A stretch of 64,000 bases of DNA from contig OY744463.1 in assembly GCA_963556145.1 (NCBI GenBank), positions 1,860,001 to 1,924,000 of the forward strand, in the 5' to 3' direction. This stretch comes from Hygrocybe punicea. Lineage: Eukaryota; Basidiomycota; Agaricomycetes; Agaricales; Hygrophoraceae. Shown here piece by piece: positions 51,699-63,902 of this stretch (the stretch's first letter is position 1; every line of letters starts with the position of its first letter). The translations under genes and the position numbers were made by a program. The notes under the pieces are model-generated. The model saw nothing but the letters and a program-made list of their open reading frames with translations. It had not been told where the DNA came from and searched no databases.

Positions 51699-52496
51699 AT
51701 GTCCACCGACGCAGTACATCCCCCAGTCCCTTTCGACGACTTCGAGTTCACCTTTGACCCCGCTCTCTCAAACATTTTCCCCCCACAGCCCCCTCTGCCC
51801 TCCTCTGCAGACCTCTTCTCCCCGTCAGAGACAACCGATCTCCTCGGTTTCCTCGATAAATTCAACTGGGAGTTTGACAACCCGGACACACGCTTCACCG
51901 AACAACAACAAAACCTCCAAAAACCTTATCCTCCATACTCCCATCCCCATCTCAACTCTCCCCCCGACGCGTCTTCCTCCTCCACCAGACCAGGTCGCAC
52001 CACCCGCTCTGCCTCCTCAAGAGGCAGCACACACACCCCCGTCGATGGTCTATCTCCGATGTTGGCAGATGCCCGCGATGACAGCCGGCCGCGAAGCAAC
52101 GCCTCCCATTCGTCATCCACACCCCCAGCACGCCCATCGCCAGCAAGAAACTCGTCTGACAAAGCCCCCATGCCAGCCCGGGCAAAGCCCCTTCTATCTA
52201 CACCCCAAAAACGGCTGAACCACATCATGTCTGAGCAGAAACGTCGCAACGCCATCCGCGATGGCTACGCTCAGCTCATCGGTTTACTCGCACCTGCCGG
52301 ATCCGCTCCTGGCATTGGCATGCCCACCAGGGGCCGACCAAAAGGCAGTGGCAGCCGCGGGAAAGGTCGCAGTAAAGGCAAAAGTGGTGTTTTGTTCAGG
52401 GCAGTGGAATATTGCCGATGGCTTGAGGAAGGGAGAGACGCATTGCAAGAGGAGGTTCTCATAGTCGAACAAGCTGCTGGCATCCCTCACAATTGA
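51699..52496 (+). CDS. bHLH transcription factor
   Basis: A single-exon 265-aa protein. The N-terminal half is Pro/Ser-rich with an acidic/aromatic start (PFDDFEFTFDPALSNIF) that could be an activation region. The basic helix-loop-helix domain is at about residues 170-255: KRLNHIMSEQKRRNAIRDGY (His, Glu and Arg of E-box binders are present), then AQLIGLLAPAG, a long Gly/Arg/Lys loop (RGRPKGSGSRGKGRSKGK) and helix 2 SGVLFRAVEYCRWLEEGRDA. The long basic loop resembles the Ino4/Cbf1-type fungal proteins. The start fits ACCTCGATGTCC and upstream frames close soon. Likely dimerises with another bHLH. Confidence 0.88.
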   Translation: MSTDAVHPPVPFDDFEFTFDPALSNIFPPQPPLPSSADLFSPSETTDLLGFLDKFNWEFDNPDTRFTEQQQNLQKPYPPYSHPHLNSPPDASSSSTRPGRTTRSASSRGSTHTPVDGLSPMLADARDDSRPRSNASHSSSTPPARPSPARNSSDKAPMPARAKPLLSTPQKRLNHIMSEQKRRNAIRDGYAQLIGLLAPAGSAPGIGMPTRGRPKGSGSRGKGRSKGKSGVLFRAVEYCRWLEEGRDALQEEVLIVEQAAGIPHN

Positions 52497-53075
52497 CTAG
52501 TACCCCCCCACCTTCGCAGTTCAAGGCATGTCGAATAACCTCAACCTCACAAATTCCCCAACAACTCATTCCCTTCTCTGCAACCAGATATCTCCTTTTG
52601 GAGTCCTTTATGTTATATATATCCTAATAAGTAGTCCTTTGCGGCTTGCCGTCGTAATTCGTTTATGATCACGGATGAGCGCAGGCTTTTCCCAAGACCT
52701 GCAAATCGGTTCATTTGTTTTGATGATTCGTCTCCGTGCGCGTGTACTTATGACCAAACCTGCGTCCTGGTTGACCGAGTGATGGTTACGAGAAGGGAAT
52801 GGGCCGTGGGTGTAGCAACAAGCGGCCTCAGCTGACTTTTTTCGGATACCCTATGGTCTCCTTAGGGTTCGTAGCAAATTGGTTGTAGCCGAGGTAAGAG
52901 GCAACCTCCATGCGGTGGTGTGGTCATGACCACTTGTCCGCCAGCTTGACGCTTGACAAATTATACTATACATTTATCGCAATATGTTCCTATTCCGTAC
53001 AAACGAAGCAATAATCAAAGCATGAAAAAAAATATTAAAAAAAGGGAAAATGCACAGTGAGGGGGTTACCCAATG
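52497..53075. other. Intergenic between bHLH and FCP1
   Basis: About 580 bp of convergent 3' flanks; no gene, repeat or RNA recognised. Both genes end into this space. Confidence 0.5.
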
Positions 53076-56000
53076 CTATCCCCATTCTTCCTGCAACTCT
53101 CGCGCCAAGAAATCGTCTTCTTCATCCTCCTCTTCACCGTCGTCACCGTTCTCGTCATCGTCACCTTCTGGCTCAACTGTCGAGCCATGGGATATTGCCT
53201 CACCAGGTTTATTGTTGGCTGGAATCGACAGTGTTGCTTCATCCAGATCGTCTGCCGTGATGGCTTCTTTCAACTTGGAATACCCCGTTCGATCCGCAGC
53301 CAGTTTCTTGCGCTTGGCAAGCGGCGAACGTAGTGATTCCTCCTCTCTGCTGCCACCATTGACTGCTACGTCCGCAGGCGTCACACTCCGTAGCCGTTTG
53401 CGACTTAGTCTCGGTGATGGATTGGAGCTGCTGTTCAATTTTTACCTCCATTGCGCGAAACTTCAGGAACCTCGCACCGACCTGATCATGCTATTCGATT
53501 CATCCGTCCAATCATCTTCGTCAGAGGCATTCCCGCTTCTCACGCTCCGCTCGTCCTCGTCGTCGCTCTCGTTCATGGCAGCATCGACCTCATCGTTTAT
53601 ATCATTCCAGTCAATTTCCCCCAGCTCAAACGGTGAAGGCTCCGATCTCGTCTCCTTTCGAGTCTCACCCCAGTCTTCACCTTCAGGCTCAGCTTCAGGA
53701 GAGGCTTGGCTGGGATCAGTAGAAGTAGATCCCGGACAGTCGGCTTGGGGTTCGTCTAGGAAGTAAGGAGTCTCGTCTTGATGCCGCCACAGCGCGATGG
53801 AATCCGTGAGCCATGCTAGCCATACGATCTTGATCCCACCGTGCTTGCGGGCAGCATCAACTTTCATCGTCCCGCGCTAGTTGTGGTTGGATCAGATGCA
53901 AGTATGGATCTTGACAGTAAAAAAAACTGCCCAACCTTTGCTGCCACAACATGGGTGATGTCGCTGCCGAGTTCTGTTGAACATCGTGCACCAAACATAT
54001 GAGCCATTCTCCAAATATCCGTAGATTCCGGTCGAATGTCGAGTGGGATAACACTGGAGAATAAGATGTGAACGCCATTCAGTGTTTCAGCCCGCATTCG
54101 CGGGATGATATCCTTCACAACTTTTGGGTAAGACATCTCTATCGTTAGCCAAGCAACCACGACACCTACCGTGACGTCGTGCAACATCCGTAGTGGCTCT
54201 CTGAGCCTGCTGATACTCGACCTTCGTTTATGTCTCTCGGGTAAGCGGTTGTCATAAGCACCGAAGAACCGTTTGTGGACATCCTCCAAGAGCTGAACGT
54301 GCAAAATACATGAGGACGAATGAAAAGGCTTCATGAACTTGGCACACCTTGCGTATCCGTGCCAGTTCCGAGTCATCATTCTTCAGCAGCGCTTTGCGCA
54401 CCACCTTTTCCGTTTTTGGAGGCTGAGGGTTGTTCTCCTCGGTCGTTTTGATGTCCGTAGCTGGAATCTGGCTTGTTTGTGAAGGCGCCTGCTCACCGAG
54501 CTTTTCCCCAGCACGAGTGCCTTGGAGCTCTTCTTGCTTCTTGGCTAACGGTCGTTCTTCCAGTTGAGCTTCGAGGGCCAACGAGTTTTGGGTCAGCATC
54601 GCGTCAGCGGCCATCTCGGCTCGTTCCGTTTCTTCGGAAGATGTTTGTACCGCCGTATTCGGAGTCCCTTCAGAAAGATGATTCGTGAAGACGGATGGTG
54701 ATGATTGGGAAGGCGCTGGGGCACTTAAGAGTTCGATTTTGGGTAAAAATGTTGAATTGATGTCTCCTATCCCAACAAAGAAATCGTCTAGAAATCTGAT
54801 GAACTGAAATACCCATCAGAAGAAAGCAATTCACTCACAAGGTATGACTTTGATAAGATTAGGGCTCCATTCCCACACATCGGCGCGATCGTCGATGATA
54901 ACCACCATAGACGTATCACACGGGAACAGCCGTTGTAGGCTCTTCTGAGTAAGACCTCGCAAGACACACACTCAGCCAGGCTCGAGGAAGAAGGCGGGAC
55001 TGACTCACTGCCACTTTCGTCTCGGCTGAGGATCCGACCTCCAAAAATCTTGCCGTTGGGATCAATTGCGGCGCAAACTTCCTCTGCATAGGCGCGAGTT
55101 CCCATTGTGTAGACATGCATTTCGTACTTTGATGCCATAGAGCAAAGGAAGTCTTTCCAGCCAGGTCTTTCTGAGAATGAGTGATGGGTATACATATGAG
55201 ATAAAGCGATGAACTAACTCACCGAGGTTTGATGTAATACATACAGCCCTCGTTCTCTATCAGTTTGCTCTTTCCTTTGCCCTTCTGCTGCCCTCGTAAT
55301 GAATATTGGCCGAAGGACTCGGGACCAAGTCTGAACTTTTTGACATCCTTCAAGGCATCCCAGTTCGGATTGCATTCGTCATCAGACTCGGATGATGTGT
55401 CGTCAGAGTCAGAATCATCAGAGTCATCCTTGGTAGTCGAAGCGTTCTTAGCTTGCCGTGCTTCCCAAGCTTCGCCCTCAGAGATCCATTCGCCAACGGT
55501 AGGATCGACGGTTGCGTGAACTATGGTTTGGTCGAGATCTACGATAAGAGATAGCTTTCTTGAATTGAGGAGGTGTTCAGCAGTTTGCCTCTCGATCTTC
55601 TGAGCCTCTTCCAGGGAGACCGTCGGACCGAATGCAGAGTGGGTCATTTGAATGGAGGCGCGAGCGGCATCGGAGAATCCTGTATAATCATAGCTGCGCA
55701 CATTTTAGCAGTGCTGCGCTGTCGCCAAAGAAAGTATGGACACGTACTCGGTCATATCTTTTCCGCAGAGACCGCAGAGACCGCCGATCTGCACACCATG
55801 TTTGCAAGGTTCTGTCACGAGAATGACAGGCTTATCTCTCGCTTTGTGCTCCGAGACTACATCGCCGGACTTGATCTTCCAGGTGTCGACGGTTCCCTCA
55901 ACAGCAGAGTCCCATGTGCCGTAGCGGCTCTCGGGTTTGCTCCCAGGTGCGCTGGGGACGTGAATGAAAGAGTAGCTCAGAAGCCGCGTGCCACGTTGGA

Positions 56001-56121
56001 CCAAGGCCTGGTTGGCGACGTCTAGGGAAACGACTTTGATGGGATAAGGAAAGGTGGGCGGTAGGTACAGCTCAGTGGCCATAATTCCTGAACCGTCGGT
56101 TCCGTCAATTCCGTGAAACAT
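53076..56121 (-). CDS. FCP1: RNA polymerase II CTD phosphatase FCP1
   Basis: Multi-exon FCP1, the TFIIF-linked phosphatase that resets the CTD of Rpb1. It begins MFHGIDGTDGSG with a second Met at residue 14 (MATELYLPP). The biotinyl-like N-terminal region is followed by CKHGVQIGGLCGLCGKDM, and the catalytic FCPH domain has SLIVDLDQTIVHATVDP (the DXDXT nucleophile motif), MYYIKPRPGWKDFL-type joining, YEMHVYTMGTRAYAEEV, GRILSRDESGS and VVIIDDRADVWEWSPN. An acidic, Ser-rich insert splits the phosphatase core. A BRCT-type region lies near the end (GVHILFSSVIPL to HVVAAK, then HGGIKIVWLAWLTDSIALW). The C-terminus is very acidic and ends LARELQEEWG. Its start is only 36 bp from the stop of the upstream kinase gene on the same strand. 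Confidence 0.93.
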
Positions 56122-56157
56122 TGTTCAGAAACGGCAAAAAAAATTAAAAAAACAATT

Positions 56158-57324
56158 TCAAGCGGAGTTTTGACTACAGTAATTACCGCCAGTCAAAATC
56201 GTTACTCCCTCCATCACAACCTCCCTCGTTTGCTCCATGCTTCCCCAGGGAGTACGGGGTGTCCAAGCAACCAAATGCGCTCCGACATGAGTCACAGCCA
56301 TTCTCAAAACAGATTCCTTCACTTCGTGATTAATATTGCGTCCATACGACTGTAGGAAGTTTGACACCGTTTCCACGGCCAGCTCCTCGCAAGACGGGTT
56401 GAAACGACGGAGGAGATACATCTCCGCGCAAAGCTGGCCGATGTCCAACCCAGGAAGCCCCGTCTTCGCCATCTCCCAATCTAAAATATGAATACGCTCC
56501 AACTTCCCACCCTCTGCACTCGGACTCAGAGTAATCATGATGTTTCCCGGCCAAAAGTCGCCCATCGTGAACGTATCGTGAGAAGAGTTTATGGCGAGAA
56601 TCATCTCTGAAGACAACTTGGAAATGTCTTTCAAGCGGCTATCTGTAGCATCAAGAAGAGGTTCGGATAACGCAGGCAAATGGTCCTCCCCCGTAAGAGT
56701 CGATATCAATCTCCCGTATGTAATGAAGCCCGAAATTCTTTTTCCTTCCACGTTTGAATCGAAAATGTCGACAATGGATTTATCACTGCTGCCCTGCACA
56801 TGACAGCAACCGAGGAAGTCGCCAATAGCACTCCCTATTTCTTTTGCAATCGACAACGATGGAGGTTTCTCCCGCATGAGTTGTTTCAACGTAATAGCGT
56901 CTTCTCCGCAATCGTCCATAACAATAACGTTCTTAATTTCGTCGAATCGATGCACGACTGGGACAGTCACAACAGAGTCTTCCGGCAGCCAGCTTTTGAC
57001 ATTTCTCAAAGCAGCGACTTCGAATCTCTGTGCAAAGGTGTGCGATCAATCAAGCCTTGCCAGAAATCTATATGGAGACGTTGAAACGCGCACCTGGCGT
57101 TCCAGCGCAAACGGGAAGTTCACTGCAGTCGCCACGTATGGTTTCGCGTGCTTCAGGACGAGTGTGGGACGTTCGTTATACGGTTCCAGTAAATGTATCC
57201 GAAAAAGAAAGTTGGCGGTACCCCCCGAAAGCCGGGTCACCTTGTCGCTGGCGAATGGGCCACCTGCAAGATAAGATAACACTCCTTGGGTACATGTCAA
57301 GTCTTGTTTCTGTTCACTCGACAT
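56158..57324 (-). CDS. APH/choline-kinase-fold phosphotransferase
   Basis: Two exons (57094-57324, 56158-57027) give 366 aa. The N-lobe has VTRLSGGTANFLFRIHL and TLVLKHAKPY (the phosphate-anchor lysine). Later, IVMDDCGEDAITL marks the hinge. The catalytic loop is FTMGDFWPGNIMI and the metal-binding strand is IHILDWEMAKTGLPGLDIGQ. The usual catalytic-loop His before Gly-Asp is Met here; Asp and Asn are kept. Family members phosphorylate small metabolites (choline, methylthioribose, antibiotics, fructosamine); the substrate cannot be told. FCP1 starts 36 bp downstream on the same strand. No signal peptide or membrane span is present. Confidence 0.85.
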
Positions 57325-57526
57325 GACTTTACCACGGTTCTGAGATTAGCCTGGATACCGGCGGCATGGGTCTGCGATCTGCGAATACACAAGTTCATTA
57401 CAATCCGTATTCCGTGAATAAATTAACTTAGCACCCTCAGCAACGAGGACAAGAGATCGCCTGTGTATATGTGTATCGTTCCCTCGGTATTAGCCAAACC
57501 GCTACAAGCCCGCTTCCGTCTTTTCA

Positions 57527-60052
57527 TCACGAATCACCCGTATGATAAGCGTACTTGTCAAATTTGTCAATTACGCCGTACAGCTCATCCTTCCTGCAGG
57601 GCTTGGTGAGGTAATAGTTCATGCCGCTGCTGAGAGCATCATGCCGATGCTCCTCTCGTGCATTGCCCGAGAGACCGATTATGGGTACTGGTGTGAGATT
57701 ATTCTTCGCTTCTCTCGCCCGGATCTCCCGAGTACCAGCGATCCCGTCCATGATTGGCATGTGAACGTCCATCAGAATTAAATCGAACGGCTCCCGCTCG
57801 ATGAACGCGAGAGCCTCGAGGCCGTTCCCGGCAGTCGAGCATTTGAATCCGGCGGCTTCTAGTAGTCTCACTAGGAAACGCTGATTGATCACGTTGTCTT
57901 CGACGACAAGGATTGCGCGAATCCAGCGAGTTTTGCGAGCTTTGGAGGTGATTGGGGACGCGACCGATCCGGAATATTTCACCTTTTCCGAAGTGAAGGT
58001 GAAGGTGAACACTGAACCTTGACCTTTCGAGCTCTCTACGGAAATGGTGCCGCCCATGAGTTCGACGAGGCCCTTGCTTATAACTAGGCCAAGTCCGGAA
58101 CCACCGGTTTCGTTATAAGAAGTGGACGCGGGCTGCATGAATCGGTGAAAGAGTTTAGCCTTTTCCTGTTTCGTCAGCCCTACGCCAGTATCCTGAACCG
58201 TGATTCGGACCAACAATTGACCTTCTTGCCTCTCCGCAAAGTCTAGCCCAAGTGTGATACATCCGTTGATTGTGAATTTGATCGCATTGGCCAAGAGGTT
58301 GATCAGGACCTGCGACACTCGATCCGGATCGCCTTTGACGAGGACGTCTGAGACCGGTAGATTCAATCGCAAACTAAGCCCTTTGCGGTTCACTTCCGCC
58401 TCGAACATCTTAGTGACCTCGATGACGGAAGCTTTCGGGTTGAAGTCGACTTTGCGGAGCACCACCTTTCCAACTTCGAGCTTGGAAAGATTGAGTACGT
58501 CATCCGTGATTACTTTTTGGTGGGCGACACATTTCTCGATAGCAGATATCGACTCCTGGTCCCATCGCGTCTGTTCGCGCAGACGTTCGAGATCGTGGAA
58601 ACTGAGGAGGTCCGATGCGAGGACAGACTGCCTCGTGTCTAGGCCAATCTGAAGCAGTTCGACATTTCCGTGGATACTGCTGAGCGGGTTTCGGAGTTCG
58701 TGACAAAGGGTGTCGACGAACTGATCTTGCTCCCGTCTGTGCCGTTCCGCCTGTTCCGCCCGGTGTCGTAAGAGTTCCTCAGCCTTTCTGCTTGCTTTTG
58801 CGCGTTGCTTCTCAACCTCCTTGAGTTGGGTGATGTCGACGATTGTGTGAATATAGGTTGAGGTCTTGCCCTCGTATGACGTGAAGGGCACCGTTTCCCC
58901 TGTCACCCAACGTATGGTGCCATCAGGGAGAACGTATCGGTACTCCTCCTTTCCACCAAAGGACTGGTTCTTATTCGAGACCTCCCACAGATGGCGGACG
59001 AGGTCGCGGTCATCGGCGTGGACGGCATTGAACCATCCGTCCGTTCGAATTTTGGACTCGGTCATTCCTGACAGCTCACAAAACCGCTCATTCACGAAAA
59101 CGCAGTCGCCGTCGCGGGTCATCATCGGTGCGCTGTAGACGCCGACTGGAAGAATGGACAGCATTCCGCGGTATGATTCTTGCTGAAGACGCAGCGATTC
59201 CTCCGCACGTGTAGACAAGATCTCCAGGTAGCGCTCAAGGGTGGACTCCACGGACTTGCGACGTTCAATCTCAGTCTCTAGAGCTCTTGCTTTCTGCTTC
59301 AACAGGGCTATCAACGTATCTATGTGACTCGTGAGTTTGTCTGTAGTAGTGCTGAACTAATGAATACCTTGTTCGGTTGGGCTGGAGTAATCTTCTGAGG
59401 GACCGACGCGGGAGTGCGTACAGCACACATCTTTGAAGGTGTCTTCGAGATGATCCTCCTTGAAGTTGTTCATGTCATACCCACAAAGGAGGGTAAACCT
59501 ATGCCGTTTCATCAAACTGTTCCACACTTCCTCCAGCTGTACGGCGGAGATGTGATCTCCTTGGGCGCAGAGGATATTGACAAGTTCGCCATACACATAG
59601 GTCTTGGCAAACTTGTTGTCAAGTTTTAGGAGTAAAGAGTCAATGGGCTCGATGGAAAACGGAGCATCATCAGTGTCGCCCATGATCTTGTTGAGCATTT
59701 CATGAGCATCTATCATCAAGAGTTGGCCTCTGGCTTTTTTGACCTCCACCGCGACTCCACGTTCACACAACCTATTTTCCAATGCTTCCAAGCGGGTCTT
59801 GACGGCAATGACCACGGCGGCATCGTTGCTGCTCAGGATTGGAATGATAAAGTTTGCGAGGACTTTTAACAGATACTCCTGGGTGTCGTAGAATTGGACG
59901 ATGTGTTCAAAATCATGAAACTTGGTACCGTCGGAGGAATCAAGGGTGGCACTGTCAAAGTAAGTTGTGGTAGAGCCAAAAGACGACGAAATGGACCCTT
60001 GGGGAGAGGTCAGACCGTCAGACTGACCGTCGTCGGTGGAGGAGTCCGTCAT
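57527..60052 (-). CDS. Hybrid histidine kinase, MEDS-PAS-HisKA-HATPase-REC
   Basis: Two exons (59368-60052, 57527-59319) give 825 aa. After a Ser/Asp-rich start, residues about 48-215 match the MEDS/DcmR sensory domain (HIVQFYDTQEYLLKVLANFI, ARGQLLMIDAHEMLNKIMGD, VYGELVNILCAQGD). A helix leads to a PAS domain at about 275-395 (VFVNERFCELSGMTESKI, VLPDGTIRWVTGE) and a linker coiled coil. The dimerisation helix has the phospho-acceptor in CHELRNPLSSIHGN (about His435). The ATPase shows NLLANAIKFT, DTGVGL and GSGLGLVISKGLVELMGG. The receiver has VVEDNVIN, an Asp near 746 (LILMDVHMPIMDG) and LTKPCRKDEL. There is no membrane span. It likely feeds the HPt protein Ypd1 (family knowledge). Confidence 0.93.
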
Positions 60053-60220
60053 TCCAACGCCTCCAAAGCATATCGACAGGGGCCGACCATTGACGACGGC
60101 TATTTGTCTGTGTTATCCCGATATGATGTCACTATTATTGATTCCGGCCACTAATTCGACAATTCGACCACAATAGGACAAAAGAATTTCCAACAATTAC
60201 AATACACAGAAATACAGGCG

Positions 60221-63200
60221 TTACATCTTGTCGTAGTAAGTATCCAGACTTGGGATCTCAGCCTACGAAATTATTAGCATTGGTGTTCCAATACCCGTTC
60301 CACCACATACCTTGAGACCTTTGCGCAAACGAATCTTCGTCACCATCTCCTCAATCTTGCTACCCTTGTCGAGCGGTGCTGATCAACGTTCCCCATCAAC
60401 ATCATTCACACCAGAAACGTAGGAAACATCTACTCACATCCATTCATGAGTTCCCAGTGATCGAACACACTCTGAGGGAACGCTTGGCCAGCCGTATGTG
60501 AACGAAGCTCGCCATTGAACCCGAACGACTCGTTGACAGGCAAGTACGCCTTGACGGTGAACATCGGTGTTCCTGGCCTCTGTTCTTCACTGAAGACTTG
60601 TCCACGACGCTTATTCAAGCAACTGTAGATGCCGCCAATCGCATTTTCAGGACACTGAATCTCGACTATCGGGAAAATTCAAAACACATGAGCGAGGCTG
60701 GGACACCACCGGGAAAGAGATGTGCGAACCAAGGTACACTGGCTCCTGGAGACCAGGCGTGGCGAGAAGGCACGCAGCATAGCAGACTCGGCGACACGCG
60801 GGGATGATCTGACCTCCACCACGGTGGATAGCATCCGCATGAAGCTACAATGACAGGTGAGTAAAGGGTTTACCACCCTAGCCAACAAGACATAAACATA
60901 CATGAACATCAAGAACATTGAACCGGACACCACGCATATTCTCATCAGCACACACGCCTTCCTTCGTTGCCCACTGGAAGGCAGCAACACAAGAATCCTT
61001 GATTTCGTTCAAATATTGCACACCCTTGGTGACATCAACCAGCAGGTTGGGTCCAGTCGTATCCGGACCGAAGCACCAAATCTTCCTCGCGTCCGTAACA
61101 TCCCAGCCAAACTCATCAGCAAGAAGACGGGCTCGGGCCTTGAAATCGTCGCGGGACGTGACTTTTCCAGCTTCGATAGCTTTTGTCAACTCCTCATCTA
61201 TTGGCATTGCCTTTACAAAGAGACGATTGTGCTTGTTCTGAGACTTGGACAATGCAACGATTGTGGACTCTGCCTTGACCGTCTCACGGTAAGGAACGAC
61301 AGGGTCAGACTTTTTGAGTGGAACACCAGCATGGTCCTCCTCGAGATCCTGAAAAAGTAGTTGTTCAATAATCAAGACGACTATACAGTATGTGAACTTG
61401 CTGCCAACCTTGAGACAAATTTCCAGGTGAAGCTCGCCAGCACCAGCGACAATATGTTCTCCCGTCTCAGAAATCCAGGCTTGCACGCAAGGATCAGATT
61501 TTGAGAGACGCTTAAGACCTTCAACCAGTTTCGGCAAGTCAGCAGCGTTCTTCACTTCAACCGCAACCTGCACGACAGGGGATACGGAGAACCTCATGAC
61601 CCTCATGTTGTGCGCTGTTTCTGAAGTGGTGAGAGTTCCGCTCTTGAGCAAGAACTGATCGATACCGACGAGACCGCAAATGTTTCCAGCAGGACAATCC
61701 TCGATAGGTTCGATATAGCGACCCATCATAAGAATTGTGCGCTGGATCGACTTGATGAACAAGTCCTCCCTTTTCCCAGGAATGTAATTTGGGCCTTGAA
61801 TACGGATTTTTGGACCAGAGCGCACCGTACCAGAGAAGACACGACCAAAAGCGTAGAATCGACCTTTATCGGATGTGGGTACCATCTTGGAGATATAGAG
61901 AACAAGAGGTCCTTTAGGATCGCAATCTCTAATGCCGACGGCGGACTCGTCATCCATGGGGCCCTCGTATAGGGTCTCCACACGGTATCGCTGGGCGGTG
62001 GCTGGAGAAGGCAGATTGATGACTATCATCTCCAAGAGGGAGTCACCGGCAGGAAGGAATTTGCGCATGATGACCTTGAGGAGTGCTTTACCCTCGAGAT
62101 CACGCTCCTCGTGAGTGAGCTTGACGTCGAGTTTTTCAAGCATGGGAGCAATGGAATCCTTCTTGTAATTCATCACTGCATCGAAAATCTTGAATATAGG
62201 GTCGAGGACGAACATGTTGAAGGCACGTTCGAGCTGTTTGCCATCGCCGCTATCTGAAGTCTTGGTCCACTTACGGGTAGCAGGATTGAAGAAGTTGTCG
62301 CCCCAAAGTTTGGCCATCATCTTATCTTTGTCTACACCAAACTTTTTGGCGTAGCGTTTAGCGAACTGACGGAGGGTGAAAGCCCAACCATGAAGACCAG
62401 AACCGAAAGCGACAGTGCCATTGTCGGGGTAGACCTGGACGTCGCCGAGAGCAGAGTCGTGGTAGGTGGAGACGATGACATTTACGCTCTCGATGGTACG
62501 GAGGAAGGATTGGAAGAGATCTTCTTTGGACACCTGGAGCTCGAGCAACGCGCGATCAACCTTGTTGATGATGACAACGGGTCTGATACGCTCGGTCAAT
62601 GCTTGACGAAGCACTGTCTCTGTCTGGACACACACGCCCTCGACACAGTCGACTACGACGAGGGCACCATCGGTAACACGGAGGGCAGCAGTGACCTCGG
62701 AGGAAAAATCAACGTGCCCGGGGGAATCGATCAAGTTTATCAAAAATTCGTTGCCTAGTTGGCTGATTAAATATATTGATCAGCAAGGTTGGATGAGAAT
62801 TGGCACCCTCTGTTTTTTGTTTGATGACGGAGACATCTTCTTCGCCAACCTCGAAGTACATGGATATAGCAGTGGATTTGATTGTGATACCACGCTCCTT
62901 TTCGTCTTCTCTTGTGTCCGTAAATCGCACTTCACCAGTCTTTGCTGAGGCAATGATGCCAGCTTTGGAGACCAGTGAGTCGGTCAGGGTGGACTTGCCG
63001 TGGTCGACTATGCATCCAGTCAGAGGAGGAGATGGAAGGATCGATAAGAGTCTTACCGTGAGCGATGACACTCATGTTTCGAATATTGGTGGGGCGGTCC
63101 ATGAGAGCGCGGATCTGGTCTGTACGTTGAATATGAGATTAATATTAATTCAAGACTGATAGGATTGAAGTGGACAACGAACCTACGGTGAAGTTCCTGT

Positions 63201-63254
63201 GAGACGGCGGGTCAGCGTATTCAAAGAATGTCGAAGAGAGAGTGCTTACACCAT
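60221..63254 (-). CDS. EFT1: Translation elongation factor 2
   Basis: eEF2, the GTPase that drives ribosomal translocation. Introns break the N-terminus into tiny exons: MV, then NFTV, then [20 protein letters not shown]; donors and acceptors fit in phase (start at 63254). GTPase motifs: [12 protein letters not shown] (P-loop), [11 protein letters not shown] (switch I), [13 protein letters not shown] (G3) and [12 protein letters not shown] (G4). Domains II-V include [18 protein letters not shown] and [12 protein letters not shown]. The diphthamide-bearing loop is [15 protein letters not shown]. The C-terminus ends [18 protein letters not shown] 60-bp intron at 61349-61408 is a multiple of three without stops. 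Codon choice is strongly C-ending, as expected for a highly expressed gene. The exon end at about 60,898 is not fixed to the base. Confidence 0.95.
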
Positions 63255-63902
63255 GGTGTCTAAATTTCACGGGTGAAAGTTACGAAGGAACTTCGAGAGG
63301 CTTGGGCTTGTATATGAGGAGATTCTGGAGTCAACGCGAGTACCGGGACCGCCGACTGTGTTGGAGTTGGGCGACTCAAAAGTTTTGAGTTGAGGCTTAT
63401 CCGATGTATTCAGGGCAGGCTCCGTAAGCTTTATTATAAATATATCGACGAGAATATGAGTCGAATCCCGCATAAGAATCCCGCAAAGAATCTAGGCATT
63501 GTCTCTAGGCCTTGCAATTGGATATCTTAAGCTTGGATCTTCGGTGTCTCGAATTCGACCGTTTTTCTGCCAGATTCTTGTGCCCGTAAGCTACAACTAC
63601 GCTGAAGTAAGAAAATAATTTCGAGGTTTGCAAGGAGGTAACGTCGCGAACAAAGACAATGAGGGCCAGTGGATTGCTCGCCGGTGGTAGTGTATAGGTT
63701 GTATAGCATTCTACTGCGACCAGCGACCACGGTTGTGTACAAACCGTCGAGGCCGTGGAGCTCAGTGGCAGTGTTGTGTTGTCACCCTAATTGGGCGCAG
63801 CTGGGAGGCAGGGCAACCACTTACTTACTCTTACTTACTTACTCTTACCACTCGAAATCGGCCTGATCAGTCAATCAGCTTTCCTTTCCTTTCTCTCAAA
63901 CC
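63255..63902. other. Divergent promoter region between EF2 and next gene
   Basis: 648 bp with no supported ORF. 63821-63848 is a CTTACTTACT-type tetranucleotide repeat just upstream of the next ATG. EF2's leader lies on the left. Confidence 0.5.

Noticed and set aside
51599..51898. Minus-strand frame over the bHLH start
   Set aside because: Shadow of the coding strand; the plus frame has a clear domain.
41714..56121. Functional linkage between the Spt5-like gene and FCP1 (both Pol II)
   Set aside because: They lie in different blocks (accessory and core) with unrelated genes between; proximity is probably chance.
60679..60990. 103-codon minus frame inside eEF2
   Set aside because: Overlaps eEF2 exons in another phase.
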